NCBI GenBank assembly: GCA_043742785.1
Contig: JAYTXU010000024.1
Coordinates: forward strand, 1-52,118
From: JACQCF01 sp043742785
GTDB taxonomy: Bacteria > Omnitrophota > Gorgyraeia > Zapsychrales > Fredricksoniimonadaceae
Reading direction: 5' to 3'
Length of the DNA stretch: 52,118 nt
Shown: in pieces, positions 24,552-33,335 of the stretch
How positions within the stretch are numbered: the first letter of the stretch is position 1
How the letters are laid out: each line of letters begins with the position of its first letter
Position numbers and translations under genes: made by a program
Notes under the pieces: generated by a model
Told to the model about the DNA's origin: nothing
The model's database searches: none
The model's input: the letters and a program-made list of their open reading frames with translations, nothing else

Positions 24552-25691
24552 TTAAACTTTCTTACTTAACTCCTCTTCAAGCTCTTCAATAGTTGGTAGG
24601 CTTGTTTTAAGGTTTTCTGGTAATGCCCTGGTGATCTGCGTTTCCCATTGTGCCACGCCAATTGGTTTTTTAAATCCTCGTAAAGTATACTCAGCTACCA
24701 TCTTATTTTTCTGTCTTACCAAAAGCAGCCCGATTGTTGGTTTATCATCAGAATGACGAAGAATATCATCCACTACATTAAGATACATATTTAATTTGCT
24801 CACATGTCCTGGATCAAATTTAACAGCTTTAAGCTCAATGACAACATAACAACGTAGTTTTAAATGGTAAAATAATAAATCAATATAGAAGTCATCGCCT
24901 CCCAATTCAAGATGAACCTGCCGTCCGACAAATGAAAAACCGGAACCAAGTTCAAGCAAGAACTTCTGAATATGATCCATCAATCCTTGCTCTAATTCTA
25001 CCTCCCTGCGATGGTCCCCTGTCCCAAGAAAATCAAAGACATAGGGGTCTTTAAATATCTGTTGCGCCATGTCTGAATCAACGGGTGGTAAAGCAGTTGG
25101 AAAATTACTAATCGCTTTCCCCTGACGTAGATGAGCCTGATTCTCTATTTGAATTGATAATATGTTTCTACTCCAACCAAATTGTATCGTCTGATGAATG
25201 TACCATAAACGAGCAGTTTGATCTGGGAGTTTGTCTAAAAGAAGACAATTATGAAACCAAGGAATTTGTGCAGCAAGCTGCTGCACGATTGATTTATCTA
25301 CCCAAGCTTCGGCAAAAGCTCTCATGTACTTAAGATTTCTGGGTGAAAAACCCTTCATATCAGGGAAAGATTTACCTAAATCAGCAGAAAGACGATCAAT
25401 AACCTTAGCTCCCCATCCTTCTTCTTGTTGCTTACGAAGTATCCCTTGACCAATAGTCCAATACACCATCACCAATGCAGAATTGCTAGCCAGTACAACA
25501 CGCAATCGTTCTTGCTGTATAAGTTTCTTTATATCTGATAAAAATAATCCGTAATTCTTTGGCATCTTTCCTGCTGGTGCAACAGGAAAAAGGACTTCTT
25601 CTTTTTTCTTTCCTAAATGCAAACGATCTTCGGATAGTGTTGGAAAAATTTTAATAACTTTCTTAATTGTAGTTTTAGACTTTGCGGACAT
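24552..25691 (-). CDS. YhcG-type PDDEXK nuclease
   Basis: A 379-residue protein with the YhcG (DUF1016) architecture. The N-terminal domain (about 45-185) has VMVYWTIGQGI and the SPRNLKYMRAFAEAW helix. The C-terminal PD-(D/E)xK nuclease domain (about 215-350) shows D270 in FYIDLLFYH and ELK at 287-289 (VVIELKAVKF) as metal/catalytic residues. Such proteins recur next to restriction and phage-defence genes and may be DNA nucleases in mobile-element control; their exact substrate is not settled. AAGGAG precedes the ATG. It lies beside the giant GlnD-like gene and ORF6N gene, forming the most accessory-looking part of the window. Confidence 0.9.
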   Translation of the reverse strand: MSAKSKTTIKKVIKIFPTLSEDRLHLGKKKEEVLFPVAPAGKMPKNYGLFLSDIKKLIQQERLRVVLASNSALVMVYWTIGQGILRKQQEEGWGAKVIDRLSADLGKSFPDMKGFSPRNLKYMRAFAEAWVDKSIVQQLAAQIPWFHNCLLLDKLPDQTARLWYIHQTIQFGWSRNILSIQIENQAHLRQGKAISNFPTALPPVDSDMAQQIFKDPYVFDFLGTGDHRREVELEQGLMDHIQKFLLELGSGFSFVGRQVHLELGGDDFYIDLLFYHLKLRCYVVIELKAVKFDPGHVSKLNMYLNVVDDILRHSDDKPTIGLLLVRQKNKMVAEYTLRGFKKPIGVAQWETQITRALPENLKTSLPTIEELEEELSKKV

Positions 25692-25792
25692 AGCGCTTCT
25701 CCTTTTAAAAGAGGGATTATTAAGCAGAAGCGGCGGGGATGCTACAAGCGGATGTGCTTCTATCAGTAATTCTGCACATTTTTTCTATAAAA
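25692..25792. other. Spacer with short inverted repeat between giant gene and YhcG nuclease
   Basis: The 101-base spacer holds the nuclease Shine-Dalgarno (AAGGAG, minus strand) and an inverted repeat AGAAGC (25726-25731) with GCTTCT (25756-25761). The intervening segment is GC-richer than its flanks and carries the direct repeat AAGCGG. It could be a weak hairpin terminator or a repeat remnant; there is no T-tract, so a standard intrinsic terminator is not supported. Confidence 0.3.
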
Positions 25793-28700
25793 TCAAGTAA
25801 GGATTAAAACCTTATCTTCATCTTTTAACCCTAAAAATTGCCTTAAATCCGTCATCGGTTGGATATTGATAATCACTGGCAAAAAACCAGGTGCGTTTTG
25901 AAGTTGTTGGAGCATGGCAGGATCTAATTTAAATTTAATTCCCTCACCAGCGTTTTGTGTCTGTAAATTCATATTGGCAGAGGTTAAATCAATACCACCC
26001 TTCCCGAACGACGGTATCGTTTCATCTTCAGTCTTCATGGCAAGATCCGTTGATACCCTGATAACATCCTTCTGTTCTATAATATCCCTATCCAAAAAAG
26101 GTTCTAAAAATTTCTTAACCTCTTCTTTTTCTTTGAGACTTAGAACCCCTCCTTTACTGGTCACATAAATTTGATCATTAACACCTCTTTGCAATGTATT
26201 GACGGGAAAAACTTCAATATTCAAGCCAAATCTCTGTCCTAGAAGACGTGAAACAATATACAACAAACCATTACGATCGTCCGTATTCAGATTAAAAACA
26301 CTCACTCCTTTTCCCTGAAGTAAAACATCATTATCAAAAATCACCTTAGTTCTAGATCCTTGTAGAGAAGACAATCTTTCAAACCTTCGATTAGTCCCAT
26401 TAAAATTAAAAACATCATCAACAGTTATTTTCTCTTTGATAAGCAAATTAATAAGAATAGGAAGAACGTCCTGCCAACTTAATCTCTCATTTACAGATTT
26501 ATCTGTTTTATTCAACTTCTCCTGAAGATTCACTATGAGCAAAGTAATCTTTTGATCCTGTTTGCTCTTATTTATTTCTTCCAGCTTGATTAATAACTCC
26601 TTGCCTATGGCTGTAGGATTCTGGAACCCGAGAAAATATCCATGCATTTTGTCAAAAACAACTCCTTGAGAGGTTGTATTAATCTTAGCATCCAAAATAT
26701 TAAATCCTGCTGCAGCTAAAACGCCTGTGATTTTGTACATAACACCAGGCGCATCTTTATTAACACCAACTAAAAGCTCGAACATAGGGCCATGCACAGT
26801 ATTCACAGAAGAAACCAACGTGCGAGAAATTACTTCATTCTTAGTTTCATTATGCATGAGAACAAACAAAATAAATTGCCGTATCAAAAAATCCTTATCT
26901 TTAAGTGTTCTGATATAAAAAGAGGAAAACATTTTTAAAAAATTAAGAAGCTGCATTGGGTTTGCAATTGCCTGTTCTAATAATGGAATCACAGCATTTT
27001 GATCATCTAAAAGAACTTGATCAATCTGTCCAAGCTGTTCAATAACCTTGGATTTTCTTTGTGTAAAAACATTCTTTAAGAATTCCCTAGCATCTTTCTG
27101 GATATCTTCTTCCTCTCTTATCGCTTCCTGTTTCCAGCCATCCATGATCGCTTCCTGCCCTCGAAGATTATTAGATTTTTCTAAATATTTTGACAATTCT
27201 AAAAACAGATTGGTAGTAATCTCATAGTCTCCCCTATCAAAATAATCTCTTCTAGAAGGCTCAACAGAATTAGCATCTGCTACAGTTAATAGATAAAATA
27301 TATTTAATAAGTCCTGGTTTAAAATTCCCTTACCCAATTCGACTGAATCAATTAAATCTGAGAAATAAAAAGAACGGCCTTTAGTATTCGCGGCTCTCAT
27401 CCCCCATTCTTGATGATACCAAACCAACCACTCCACCGCAGGTAAAAGGATACTTGCACCTGCCAATTGATTCAAAAGACGCGGTGCTAAACCAGTTGCT
27501 GCCTTTATAGGATGCGGCTTACTCCAAGCAGCCCTAGCTTCTTCTTTATCGGCGTCATGACAAAGAATAGAAAGCCTTAAAGTAGCTAATAAATTCCCAT
27601 TTACTGCAGATTTCAGAATATTAGTATAGGCTTTATACGCTTGATCTAATTCAGGATTATTAGGCAAAATATACTCCAAAAAATATAAAAGATAAATCGT
27701 ATGCATAGCAACAGAAAATCGATGAAAGGCTGCTTCAAAATGATAGCTTAACTTCGTGTCAAATTCTGGTAAGAATTTACCTAATAAACCAACTTGATAC
27801 ATTTTCAAAAGAGAAAGAGATATCTTCCCGTTAGCCTTAAAAAATTTGAAAAAAACTTCTTTCATAGTAGAACTTAAATCCTTATTCTCTAAAGCTTTAG
27901 TCTGAGAAACTACAGCATTAAGAACCTTATCTGAAATAATAGCATCCTGCTCACTAGCTAATTGAAAGACCTTGATCAAAAGCTCAGGTTTCTTTTGGAA
28001 AACCTCTTCTATATTAGCCTGTGGAAAATCAATAACTCGAACATCTTTCTCTTGATCATCCTTAACTTTCAAATGATATTGGTTTTCCAAGTCAATATAG
28101 AAACCTTGCTTTAGTTCTTTAAGCTCAAATCCATCAGAGAGCTGTTTTGCTTCTGCATAAAATGAAGGCAATGTCTCTGACATAATTTGTTTGAAAACTC
28201 TACTAAGAATTCCATAAACAAATTCAGTTTCTTGATAATATTTCTTATAATTTTCCTCAGGGTTATCACCTAAATCATTATATTTAAGTCTTTTGAGACC
28301 TTTTATATCGTAAGACGCATGATTCTCAAAATTTGTCAAAAATTCAAAAATCCTCTCTTCACTATTAATCAAACCCTGTTTTTCAATTTCTGTAATCCAA
28401 TGGTGATTAAAAAATTCCTGAACCAACACTTGCACATCAGCCCTGTCCCAAACTCCTTGAGGGTTCAGGCCATTTACGGGATAATACTTCTTGAAAACAT
28501 CTGATTGGAACAGATCTTTAAACATAAGCCATAAGGCCTCTCCTCCATGAATATCCGCTGGTAGTTCTTGTGCTTTTTGATCTCTATACCCGATTGGAAT
28601 AAATTGCTGAACAGTAAATGCCCCGCTTTCCCTGAATTTATAAAGTTCATTAACCTTCTGAGATAATTTCCGCACATCTTCCTGAGCTTTCTCAATATCA

Positions 28701-29962
28701 GAAAATTCTAATTTTGTATTAACTGCTATTGGCAAATCTAACTGAGGGCTGCCTTTATTCGATCCTCTCGCCCCATCCGCTGCATTCATAGCCGCATCAA
28801 ATTGACTAGAAACCACAACAGCAGATTTCGGTGAGCTGACCATAGCAAAATCATCAGTCGTCTGAATTTGCGGAGTTATGAGCATTCCCCCCGAAAAATA
28901 CTTCCTTGGAATTGACTGCTGTGTTGCAGGATCAATATCTTCTTTAATGTAGTTGTAGACACCTTTCTTGAATGCCTGCAGATACTGCTGATAGATCTTC
29001 TCCTTCTCCTGCGGATTATTGATGTTAACTCCGGCTGTTTTGTTCTTATCCGCATACACTTGCGATAGGATGCTGTCTTTAATCTTCTTCTTGTACCAAG
29101 TGGCTAGGATGAGTGAGTTATAAACTTGGCGTAGCTGGGAGAAATTCTGTCCTTCATTAATCTCCTTGGTTAATTCTGGAATAACAATTTCACGGACGAT
29201 CTGTGATCCTAATCGATTGATGTCGGGGTCCTGTCCTCGGGTTTCCCCATTCGTCCTCACTTCGTTGCGGGCGACTGGGGATGCCCCTCCCTCGGCCACC
29301 CCTCCTTCCGCATGCTTAGACATTGATAGATAATCTTCCTCAAGCATAACCTTAAGCTTTGATTCCACCACATACGCTGTCCCTGCCTTGGCATTCTCAT
29401 ACACCACTGCCTTCTCTGGCACTATCCAGACCTTGTTAAAGGTGTTTACTAGGATATTGGTTGTATGGTATTTGCTTTGAGCTTCTTCATAGATTCTCTT
29501 CCAGAACTTTTTACCCACTTCATCTTCTGGATAGATCAAGCTAGCTGTAATCTGTTTGAGCATGTAATCCTCAGCCAATAAATCTCTCCCCATCTCAGTG
29601 CCCCCAAAACTTTCTGGCACGATGCAGTCTTTCTCATAGGGTGACAAATTTACCCACAAGTCCTTCTCAGGAATGGTCAAGCTGGCTAGGAAATATTTAA
29701 TAAGCTTAGATGACTCTTCTTTTAATTTATCGTCGCTGGGATCAGTATCACCTTTATCCAAAATGAAATCAAACCTGAATGGATTGTCCGTATGAACCTT
29801 AATACCTTTAAGAATAGCTGGATTAACTGGTGAACTTAAATGGACCATCACCCCAGGAGCAGGCAAAGCAAATTCTTGGGCTTGAGCTGTAGGAACTGCA
29901 CCTATAGTATTGACTAGAAAGGCGATTAGGACAATTATGTGGGCGAATGGGGTTCGTCTCAT
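25793..29962 (-). CDS. Giant exported Omnitrophota-type protein with GlnD-like HD-ACT-ACT core
   Basis: A 1389-residue protein. Residues 1-28 look like a signal peptide (basic start, hydrophobic core, cut near AQAQ). Residues 29-395 form a block with APGVMVHLSSP and DFILDKGD that I recall from other large Omnitrophota proteins. Residues about 420-910 align by eye with the middle of GlnD: LLKMYQVGLLGKFLPEF, then HRFSVAMHT (H754), CHDADKE (H802/D803), WLVWYHQEWG (H850) and LLTVADANSVEP (D896), so the HD metal ligands seem kept. ACT domains follow at about 1062-1110 and 1218-1275. The NTase motif of GlnD is not seen. The end (1340-1389) carries DPAMLQQLQNAPGF. Function unknown; a nucleotide hydrolase with amino-acid sensing is inferred. 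No Shine-Dalgarno before the ATG. Confidence 0.8.
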   Translation of the reverse strand: MRRTPFAHIIVLIAFLVNTIGAVPTAQAQEFALPAPGVMVHLSSPVNPAILKGIKVHTDNPFRFDFILDKGDTDPSDDKLKEESSKLIKYFLASLTIPEKDLWVNLSPYEKDCIVPESFGGTEMGRDLLAEDYMLKQITASLIYPEDEVGKKFWKRIYEEAQSKYHTTNILVNTFNKVWIVPEKAVVYENAKAGTAYVVESKLKVMLEEDYLSMSKHAEGGVAEGGASPVARNEVRTNGETRGQDPDINRLGSQIVREIVIPELTKEINEGQNFSQLRQVYNSLILATWYKKKIKDSILSQVYADKNKTAGVNINNPQEKEKIYQQYLQAFKKGVYNYIKEDIDPATQQSIPRKYFSGGMLITPQIQTTDDFAMVSSPKSAVVVSSQFDAAMNAADGARGSNKGSPQLDLPIAVNTKLEFSDIEKAQEDVRKLSQKVNELYKFRESGAFTVQQFIPIGYRDQKAQELPADIHGGEALWLMFKDLFQSDVFKKYYPVNGLNPQGVWDRADVQVLVQEFFNHHWITEIEKQGLINSEERIFEFLTNFENHASYDIKGLKRLKYNDLGDNPEENYKKYYQETEFVYGILSRVFKQIMSETLPSFYAEAKQLSDGFELKELKQGFYIDLENQYHLKVKDDQEKDVRVIDFPQANIEEVFQKKPELLIKVFQLASEQDAIISDKVLNAVVSQTKALENKDLSSTMKEVFFKFFKANGKISLSLLKMYQVGLLGKFLPEFDTKLSYHFEAAFHRFSVAMHTIYLLYFLEYILPNNPELDQAYKAYTNILKSAVNGNLLATLRLSILCHDADKEEARAAWSKPHPIKAATGLAPRLLNQLAGASILLPAVEWLVWYHQEWGMRAANTKGRSFYFSDLIDSVELGKGILNQDLLNIFYLLTVADANSVEPSRRDYFDRGDYEITTNLFLELSKYLEKSNNLRGQEAIMDGWKQEAIREEEDIQKDAREFLKNVFTQRKSKVIEQLGQIDQVLLDDQNAVIPLLEQAIANPMQLLNFLKMFSSFYIRTLKDKDFLIRQFILFVLMHNETKNEVISRTLVSSVNTVHGPMFELLVGVNKDAPGVMYKITGVLAAAGFNILDAKINTTSQGVVFDKMHGYFLGFQNPTAIGKELLIKLEEINKSKQDQKITLLIVNLQEKLNKTDKSVNERLSWQDVLPILINLLIKEKITVDDVFNFNGTNRRFERLSSLQGSRTKVIFDNDVLLQGKGVSVFNLNTDDRNGLLYIVSRLLGQRFGLNIEVFPVNTLQRGVNDQIYVTSKGGVLSLKEKEEVKKFLEPFLDRDIIEQKDVIRVSTDLAMKTEDETIPSFGKGGIDLTSANMNLQTQNAGEGIKFKLDPAMLQQLQNAPGFLPVIINIQPMTDLRQFLGLKDEDKVLILT
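29239..29286. repeat. In-frame GC-rich palindromic segment in the giant gene
   Basis: GGGTTTCCCCA (29239-29249) and TGGGGATGCCC (29276-29286) form a nested inverted repeat inside a strikingly GC-rich patch of about 29225-29315. In the giant protein it encodes residues about 218-248, a Gly/Ala/Arg-rich linker. It reads like a palindromic repeat element that entered the coding frame without breaking it. Confidence 0.6.
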
Positions 29963-29996
29963 ATCTATATAGAATATGACACATAAAATACTTAAA

Positions 29997-30578
29997 TCAA
30001 GGGCTGGAGAAGGTATTTGGGGAAACGGTTTCTTCTACTATAAAGCCGATTTTTGTTCTTTTATAATTGTCAGTAACAGGAATTACAATAAGCCGGCGTA
30101 TGGCCTCAAAAATAGACATGATTTTCTTATCGTGATCCTGATATTTACCTTCTAAATCTTCAATTTTACGGGCCAGATCTTTATGAGAAATCATTAATTC
30201 TTTTATCCTTACAAAAACTCTCATGATTTGAATGTTGACCTCTACAGCTCTATCACTGTTAAGCGCGCTAGAAAGCATGGCTACCCCTTGTTCGGTAAAA
30301 GCATACGGGTTTGAGGTAGAATGTTTCAAAGAAGCGAACCGATCGCAATTTGCGATCAGTTCACTCTTTTCTTGAATATTTAATTGAAACATAAAATCTT
30401 TAGGAAATCTCTTAATGTTTCTTTTGACTTGTTCATTAAGCCGATAGGTTGGAACACCGTAAAGCTCTGCTAAATCCCTATCTAACATTACTTTCTGTCT
30501 GCGAATAAAAAATATCTTACTTTGAATAATATAAACTGGAACAGCAATTCCTGACTCTTGGATAGCTTGTTTTTTCAT
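29997..30578 (-). CDS. ORF6N-domain protein
   Basis: A 193-residue protein whose first half is an ORF6N domain: FFIRRQKVMLDRDLAELYGV, TYRLNEQVKRNIKRFP, FMFQLN, then AFTEQGVAMLSSAL and VNIQIMRVFV. The second half (about 130-175) is a charged helix (LARKIEDLEGKY) likely to form a coiled coil. ORF6N and KilA-N proteins are DNA-binding factors first described in phages and found in mobile or accessory gene sets. The ATG at 30590 lacks a Shine-Dalgarno, while GGGAGAG lies before the ATG at 30578, which I prefer. Within the gene, GATCGCAA and TTGCGATC (30341-30357) form a tight inverted repeat of unknown meaning. Confidence 0.88.
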   Translation of the reverse strand: MKKQAIQESGIAVPVYIIQSKIFFIRRQKVMLDRDLAELYGVPTYRLNEQVKRNIKRFPKDFMFQLNIQEKSELIANCDRFASLKHSTSNPYAFTEQGVAMLSSALNSDRAVEVNIQIMRVFVRIKELMISHKDLARKIEDLEGKYQDHDKKIMSIFEAIRRLIVIPVTDNYKRTKIGFIVEETVSPNTFSSP

Positions 30579-30725
30579 AGACTCTCCCATAAGTTAAAAA
30601 TGTTTAACTGAATTTAGACTCTTCGGGGAATTGTGATTGGAACTGCTCTGATGGGGAATCAGGAAGAACAATAAACTAATATTTGTGATTCTAATGATAT
30701 TACGATCAATTACAAGAAATTTGAA

Positions 30726-31844
30726 TTACCGAGAACCCTCACTTTTTTCTAACACCTGAACAAAAGATGACTTTTGAATCAGGGCATCATAATGGAAAAA
30801 CACACAGGATTTTGCTCCTGAAAGCTCACAATAATCCGCTTGCCCTTTAAAATCACTGACTGTTTGAATTTCTTTATAGGCTCCGACCGCCATATTCACC
30901 TTTGAAAAATCAAGAATCTTAATTTTAATATCTGTGATATTCTTCTGAAAAGTCTCGGCATCTGGAGGATAATTCATGAGCGTCACAAATTCAATCGTAT
31001 TATTCTTAAGCCATGAAGGCCAGTCCTGCAAAGCTTCATCATAGGCACGGGAATAAGCTAAACATCCTGTGGTTGAAACATGAATCTGCGGACGGATCGA
31101 TCGCACCTTCTTAACTAGCATTTCTAGCAATTGCGTCACCTGATCTCTTTTCCACTGCTTCCATTGAGGATTCTCTTCCACAATTTTCTTCAATCCAGTT
31201 GCCTTCTTAAAACTCTCTATATTATCCTTAGAATATCCATAAAAAGGATGAACATCCGGATAACGGATATAATCAAATTGAATCCCATCTAAATCTGGAT
31301 ATGCCCGCAGAAGATCTCCAACCAAGATCAAAAGTTCCTGACGGACTCTTGGATCTGAAGGTTCTAAGAAATATTGATTATCGATTTTATAATCTTCGAG
31401 TATTCTTTTCTTTTGAACATTGCGAGTTAGAATACTGGGGCCGTATTTCTTAAGAATCTTCGCGTCCTTATTACCACTGAGACTTAATAAATTAAGCCAA
31501 GCATGAACTTCAACTCCATTAGCATGAGCCAAATTTATTAAATAAGTAAAAGAATCTATGGGAAAATCTCTCCCTTTTTCCATAAACAAATAAACCTTTA
31601 CTTCTGCAATTTTAGACGGAAAAAAAGCTTGATTGGCGCGATAGACTTGTACAAAAAGTGTTTTTATATTGTGCTTCTTTGCAAAATTAACAGCTTCTTC
31701 AATCTGCATTTTGCTAGAAAGCACAGGATGCTCCTCAAGGCTCCAAATAAAAAGTCCTCGAGCTGTCGGTTCTTGACATCTGCTGATCGTGGGATTCAGA
31801 AAAAGAAAGATTAATAAAAAAAAAGTGAAAATGATCTTAATCAT
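30726..31844 (-). CDS. Exported GHL10/GH10-like hydrolase
   Basis: A 372-residue secreted protein with a signal peptide (about 1-23, FFLLIFLFLNPTISRC) and a TIM-barrel of the glycosyl-hydrolase-like 10 family (FenI/YngK/UPF0748-like). ARGLFIWSLEEHP near 28, NIKTLFVQVYRANQA near 58, VEVHAWLNLL near 112 and the DGIQFDYIRYP motif near 190 are standard for the family. The acidic residues in the latter are the likely catalytic site. YngK-like and DUF187 relatives are thought to act on cell-wall or peptidoglycan glycans, but the substrate is unknown. It is 17 bases downstream of moaA and last in the suf operon. A possible lipoprotein cysteine (SRCQ) lies at the end of the signal segment. Confidence 0.83.
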   Translation of the reverse strand: MIKIIFTFFLLIFLFLNPTISRCQEPTARGLFIWSLEEHPVLSSKMQIEEAVNFAKKHNIKTLFVQVYRANQAFFPSKIAEVKVYLFMEKGRDFPIDSFTYLINLAHANGVEVHAWLNLLSLSGNKDAKILKKYGPSILTRNVQKKRILEDYKIDNQYFLEPSDPRVRQELLILVGDLLRAYPDLDGIQFDYIRYPDVHPFYGYSKDNIESFKKATGLKKIVEENPQWKQWKRDQVTQLLEMLVKKVRSIRPQIHVSTTGCLAYSRAYDEALQDWPSWLKNNTIEFVTLMNYPPDAETFQKNITDIKIKILDFSKVNMAVGAYKEIQTVSDFKGQADYCELSGAKSCVFFHYDALIQKSSFVQVLEKSEGSR

Positions 31845-31861
31845 ACAAATATACGAGTTAT

Positions 31862-32872
31862 TTAACCGCCAATATGGTACATCTCCACTTTATGAATGGA
31901 AGAATTGTCTTTTTGAATTTGTGAGCGAAGTTCTGAGTAACGGTCCTGACGCTTCCTCCATACAGCTAAAATTAATTCTTTTAAAGAATCATCATTAACG
32001 CCATTTCTTAAACTGGTCAGCAAATCTGTTCCCTCAGTTGCAAAAAGACAGGTATACATCTTTCCATCTGCGGAAAGCCTCAGGCGATTACATGTGCCAC
32101 AAAAAGGATGACTCACTGAAGAAACAAATCCAATCTGCCCTTGACCGTCAAGAAATCGATAACGTTCTGAAGTCTCTCCATCTTCAGTTCCACCAATAGC
32201 TTCCAACGGATACCGCCCTTCAATCTTCTTTAGAATTTCTTGAGAAGGAACAACCTGAGCCAGATCCCAATGATTCTGATTTCCTACATCCATGTATTCA
32301 ATAAAACGAAGCGTGTGACCATTTTGACGAGCAAATTCCACTAAATCTAAAAACGCATGATCATTAATTCCTCTTTTGATAACACAATTGAGCTTTATAT
32401 TTTCAAAACCATGAGATTTAGCAATCTCTAGACTCTTTAAAACAACATGCAAATCACCCCGATCCCCTGACATCTGACGAAATGTTTTTGCATGAATAGC
32501 ATCAAGACTAACAGTCAAACGTTTCAATCCGCTAAGTTTTAAATCTGAGGCAAAGACTCCTAAATAAGAACCATTAGTTGTTAAAGCCAAATCTTTTACA
32601 CCTTCGATGCGGTTAAGACGATCAACTAATTTGGGTAAATCAGGCCGTAATAAAGGCTCTCCTCCCGTTAATCTAATTTTAGAAACCCCCAGTGATACAA
32701 AAATCTTAGCTAAACGTTCAATTTCATCAAAGCTTAACCATTCTTGTTTTGCCATAAAACGATAATGCTCCTGAAAATGCTCTGCAGGCATACAATAAGG
32801 ACAACGAAAATTGCAACGGTCAATAACCGAAATACGTAAATCACGCAGAGGTCTGTGGAATTGATCGATCAC
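31862..32872 (-). CDS. moaA: GTP 3',8-cyclase (radical SAM)
   Basis: A radical-SAM enzyme of about 336 residues that starts molybdenum-cofactor synthesis by making 3',8-cyclo-GTP. The SAM cluster ligands are C20, C24 and C27 (CNFRCPYC). A second 4Fe-4S site is formed by CGTCNRLRLSADGKMYTC late in the protein. The essential C-terminal GG pair ends the protein (MYHIGG). The longest frame starts at 32914 and overlaps sufU by 41 bases. The GTG at 32872 follows the sufU stop by one base and gives the usual DQFxRPxRDLRIS N-terminus, so I take it as start. Placement in a suf operon makes sense for an enzyme with two clusters. Confidence 0.94.
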   Translation of the reverse strand: MIDQFHRPLRDLRISVIDRCNFRCPYCMPAEHFQEHYRFMAKQEWLSFDEIERLAKIFVSLGVSKIRLTGGEPLLRPDLPKLVDRLNRIEGVKDLALTTNGSYLGVFASDLKLSGLKRLTVSLDAIHAKTFRQMSGDRGDLHVVLKSLEIAKSHGFENIKLNCVIKRGINDHAFLDLVEFARQNGHTLRFIEYMDVGNQNHWDLAQVVPSQEILKKIEGRYPLEAIGGTEDGETSERYRFLDGQGQIGFVSSVSHPFCGTCNRLRLSADGKMYTCLFATEGTDLLTSLRNGVNDDSLKELILAVWRKRQDRYSELRSQIQKDNSSIHKVEMYHIGG

Positions 32873-32873
32873 T

Positions 32874-33320
32874 TTATTCAGTTGATATAGCTTTCTTATT
32901 TTCAATAGCGCCATTCATGGTATGCCATGAAAGCACAGCGCATTTAACACGAGATGGATACTGCCAGATGCCTGAAAAAACAGCCAGCTTATCCAAATGG
33001 TTAGGAGTTGTATCTGGTTTTAATTGACCGATGACTAATTTATGAAATTCGTCAAAAAGAATTTTAGCTTCATCAATCGTCTTTCCCTTTAGAGAAGTCG
33101 TCATCATGGAAGCAGACGCCTTAGAAATAGCACAACCTGTGCCTTCAAAGGCAACTTCTTCAATGATATTGGCAGGACTGACCTTCATGTAAATCCACAA
33201 ATGGTCCCCACAAAGCGGATTATAGCCTTCGGCCACATGTGTCGCTCCCTCTAATTTCTTAAAATTACGAGGAGAACGGTTATGCTCTAAAATAGTTTGT
33301 TGATAAAGTTCTTCGCGCAT
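32874..33320 (-). CDS. sufU: SUF-type Fe-S scaffold / sulfur-transfer protein
   Basis: A 148-residue SufU/IscU-fold protein. The three conserved cysteines lie in YNPLCGDHLW (C37), GTGCAIS (C63) and RVKCAVLSWH (C127), and the aspartate of CGD is the fourth metal ligand. The insertion between the second and third cysteine, with a DEFHKLVIG helix, separates SufU from IscU. In firmicutes SufU is a zinc-dependent sulfur acceptor for SufS, and the adjacent sufS fits. A 110-base palindromic spacer separates it from sufS. No strong Shine-Dalgarno is seen. Confidence 0.94.
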   Translation of the reverse strand: MREELYQQTILEHNRSPRNFKKLEGATHVAEGYNPLCGDHLWIYMKVSPANIIEEVAFEGTGCAISKASASMMTTSLKGKTIDEAKILFDEFHKLVIGQLKPDTTPNHLDKLAVFSGIWQYPSRVKCAVLSWHTMNGAIENKKAISTE

Positions 33321-33335
33321 GAGATTCTTTCAGTT

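Noticed and set aside
28474..28695. 73-codon frame inside the giant gene
   Set aside because: Out-of-frame shadow; the main frame is continuous over 4.1 kb with recognisable domains.
30341..30357. GATCGCAA/TTGCGATC inverted repeat as an operator of the ORF6N gene
   Set aside because: It lies well inside the coding sequence, 220 bases from the start, and could arise from codon use; no second copy near a promoter was seen.
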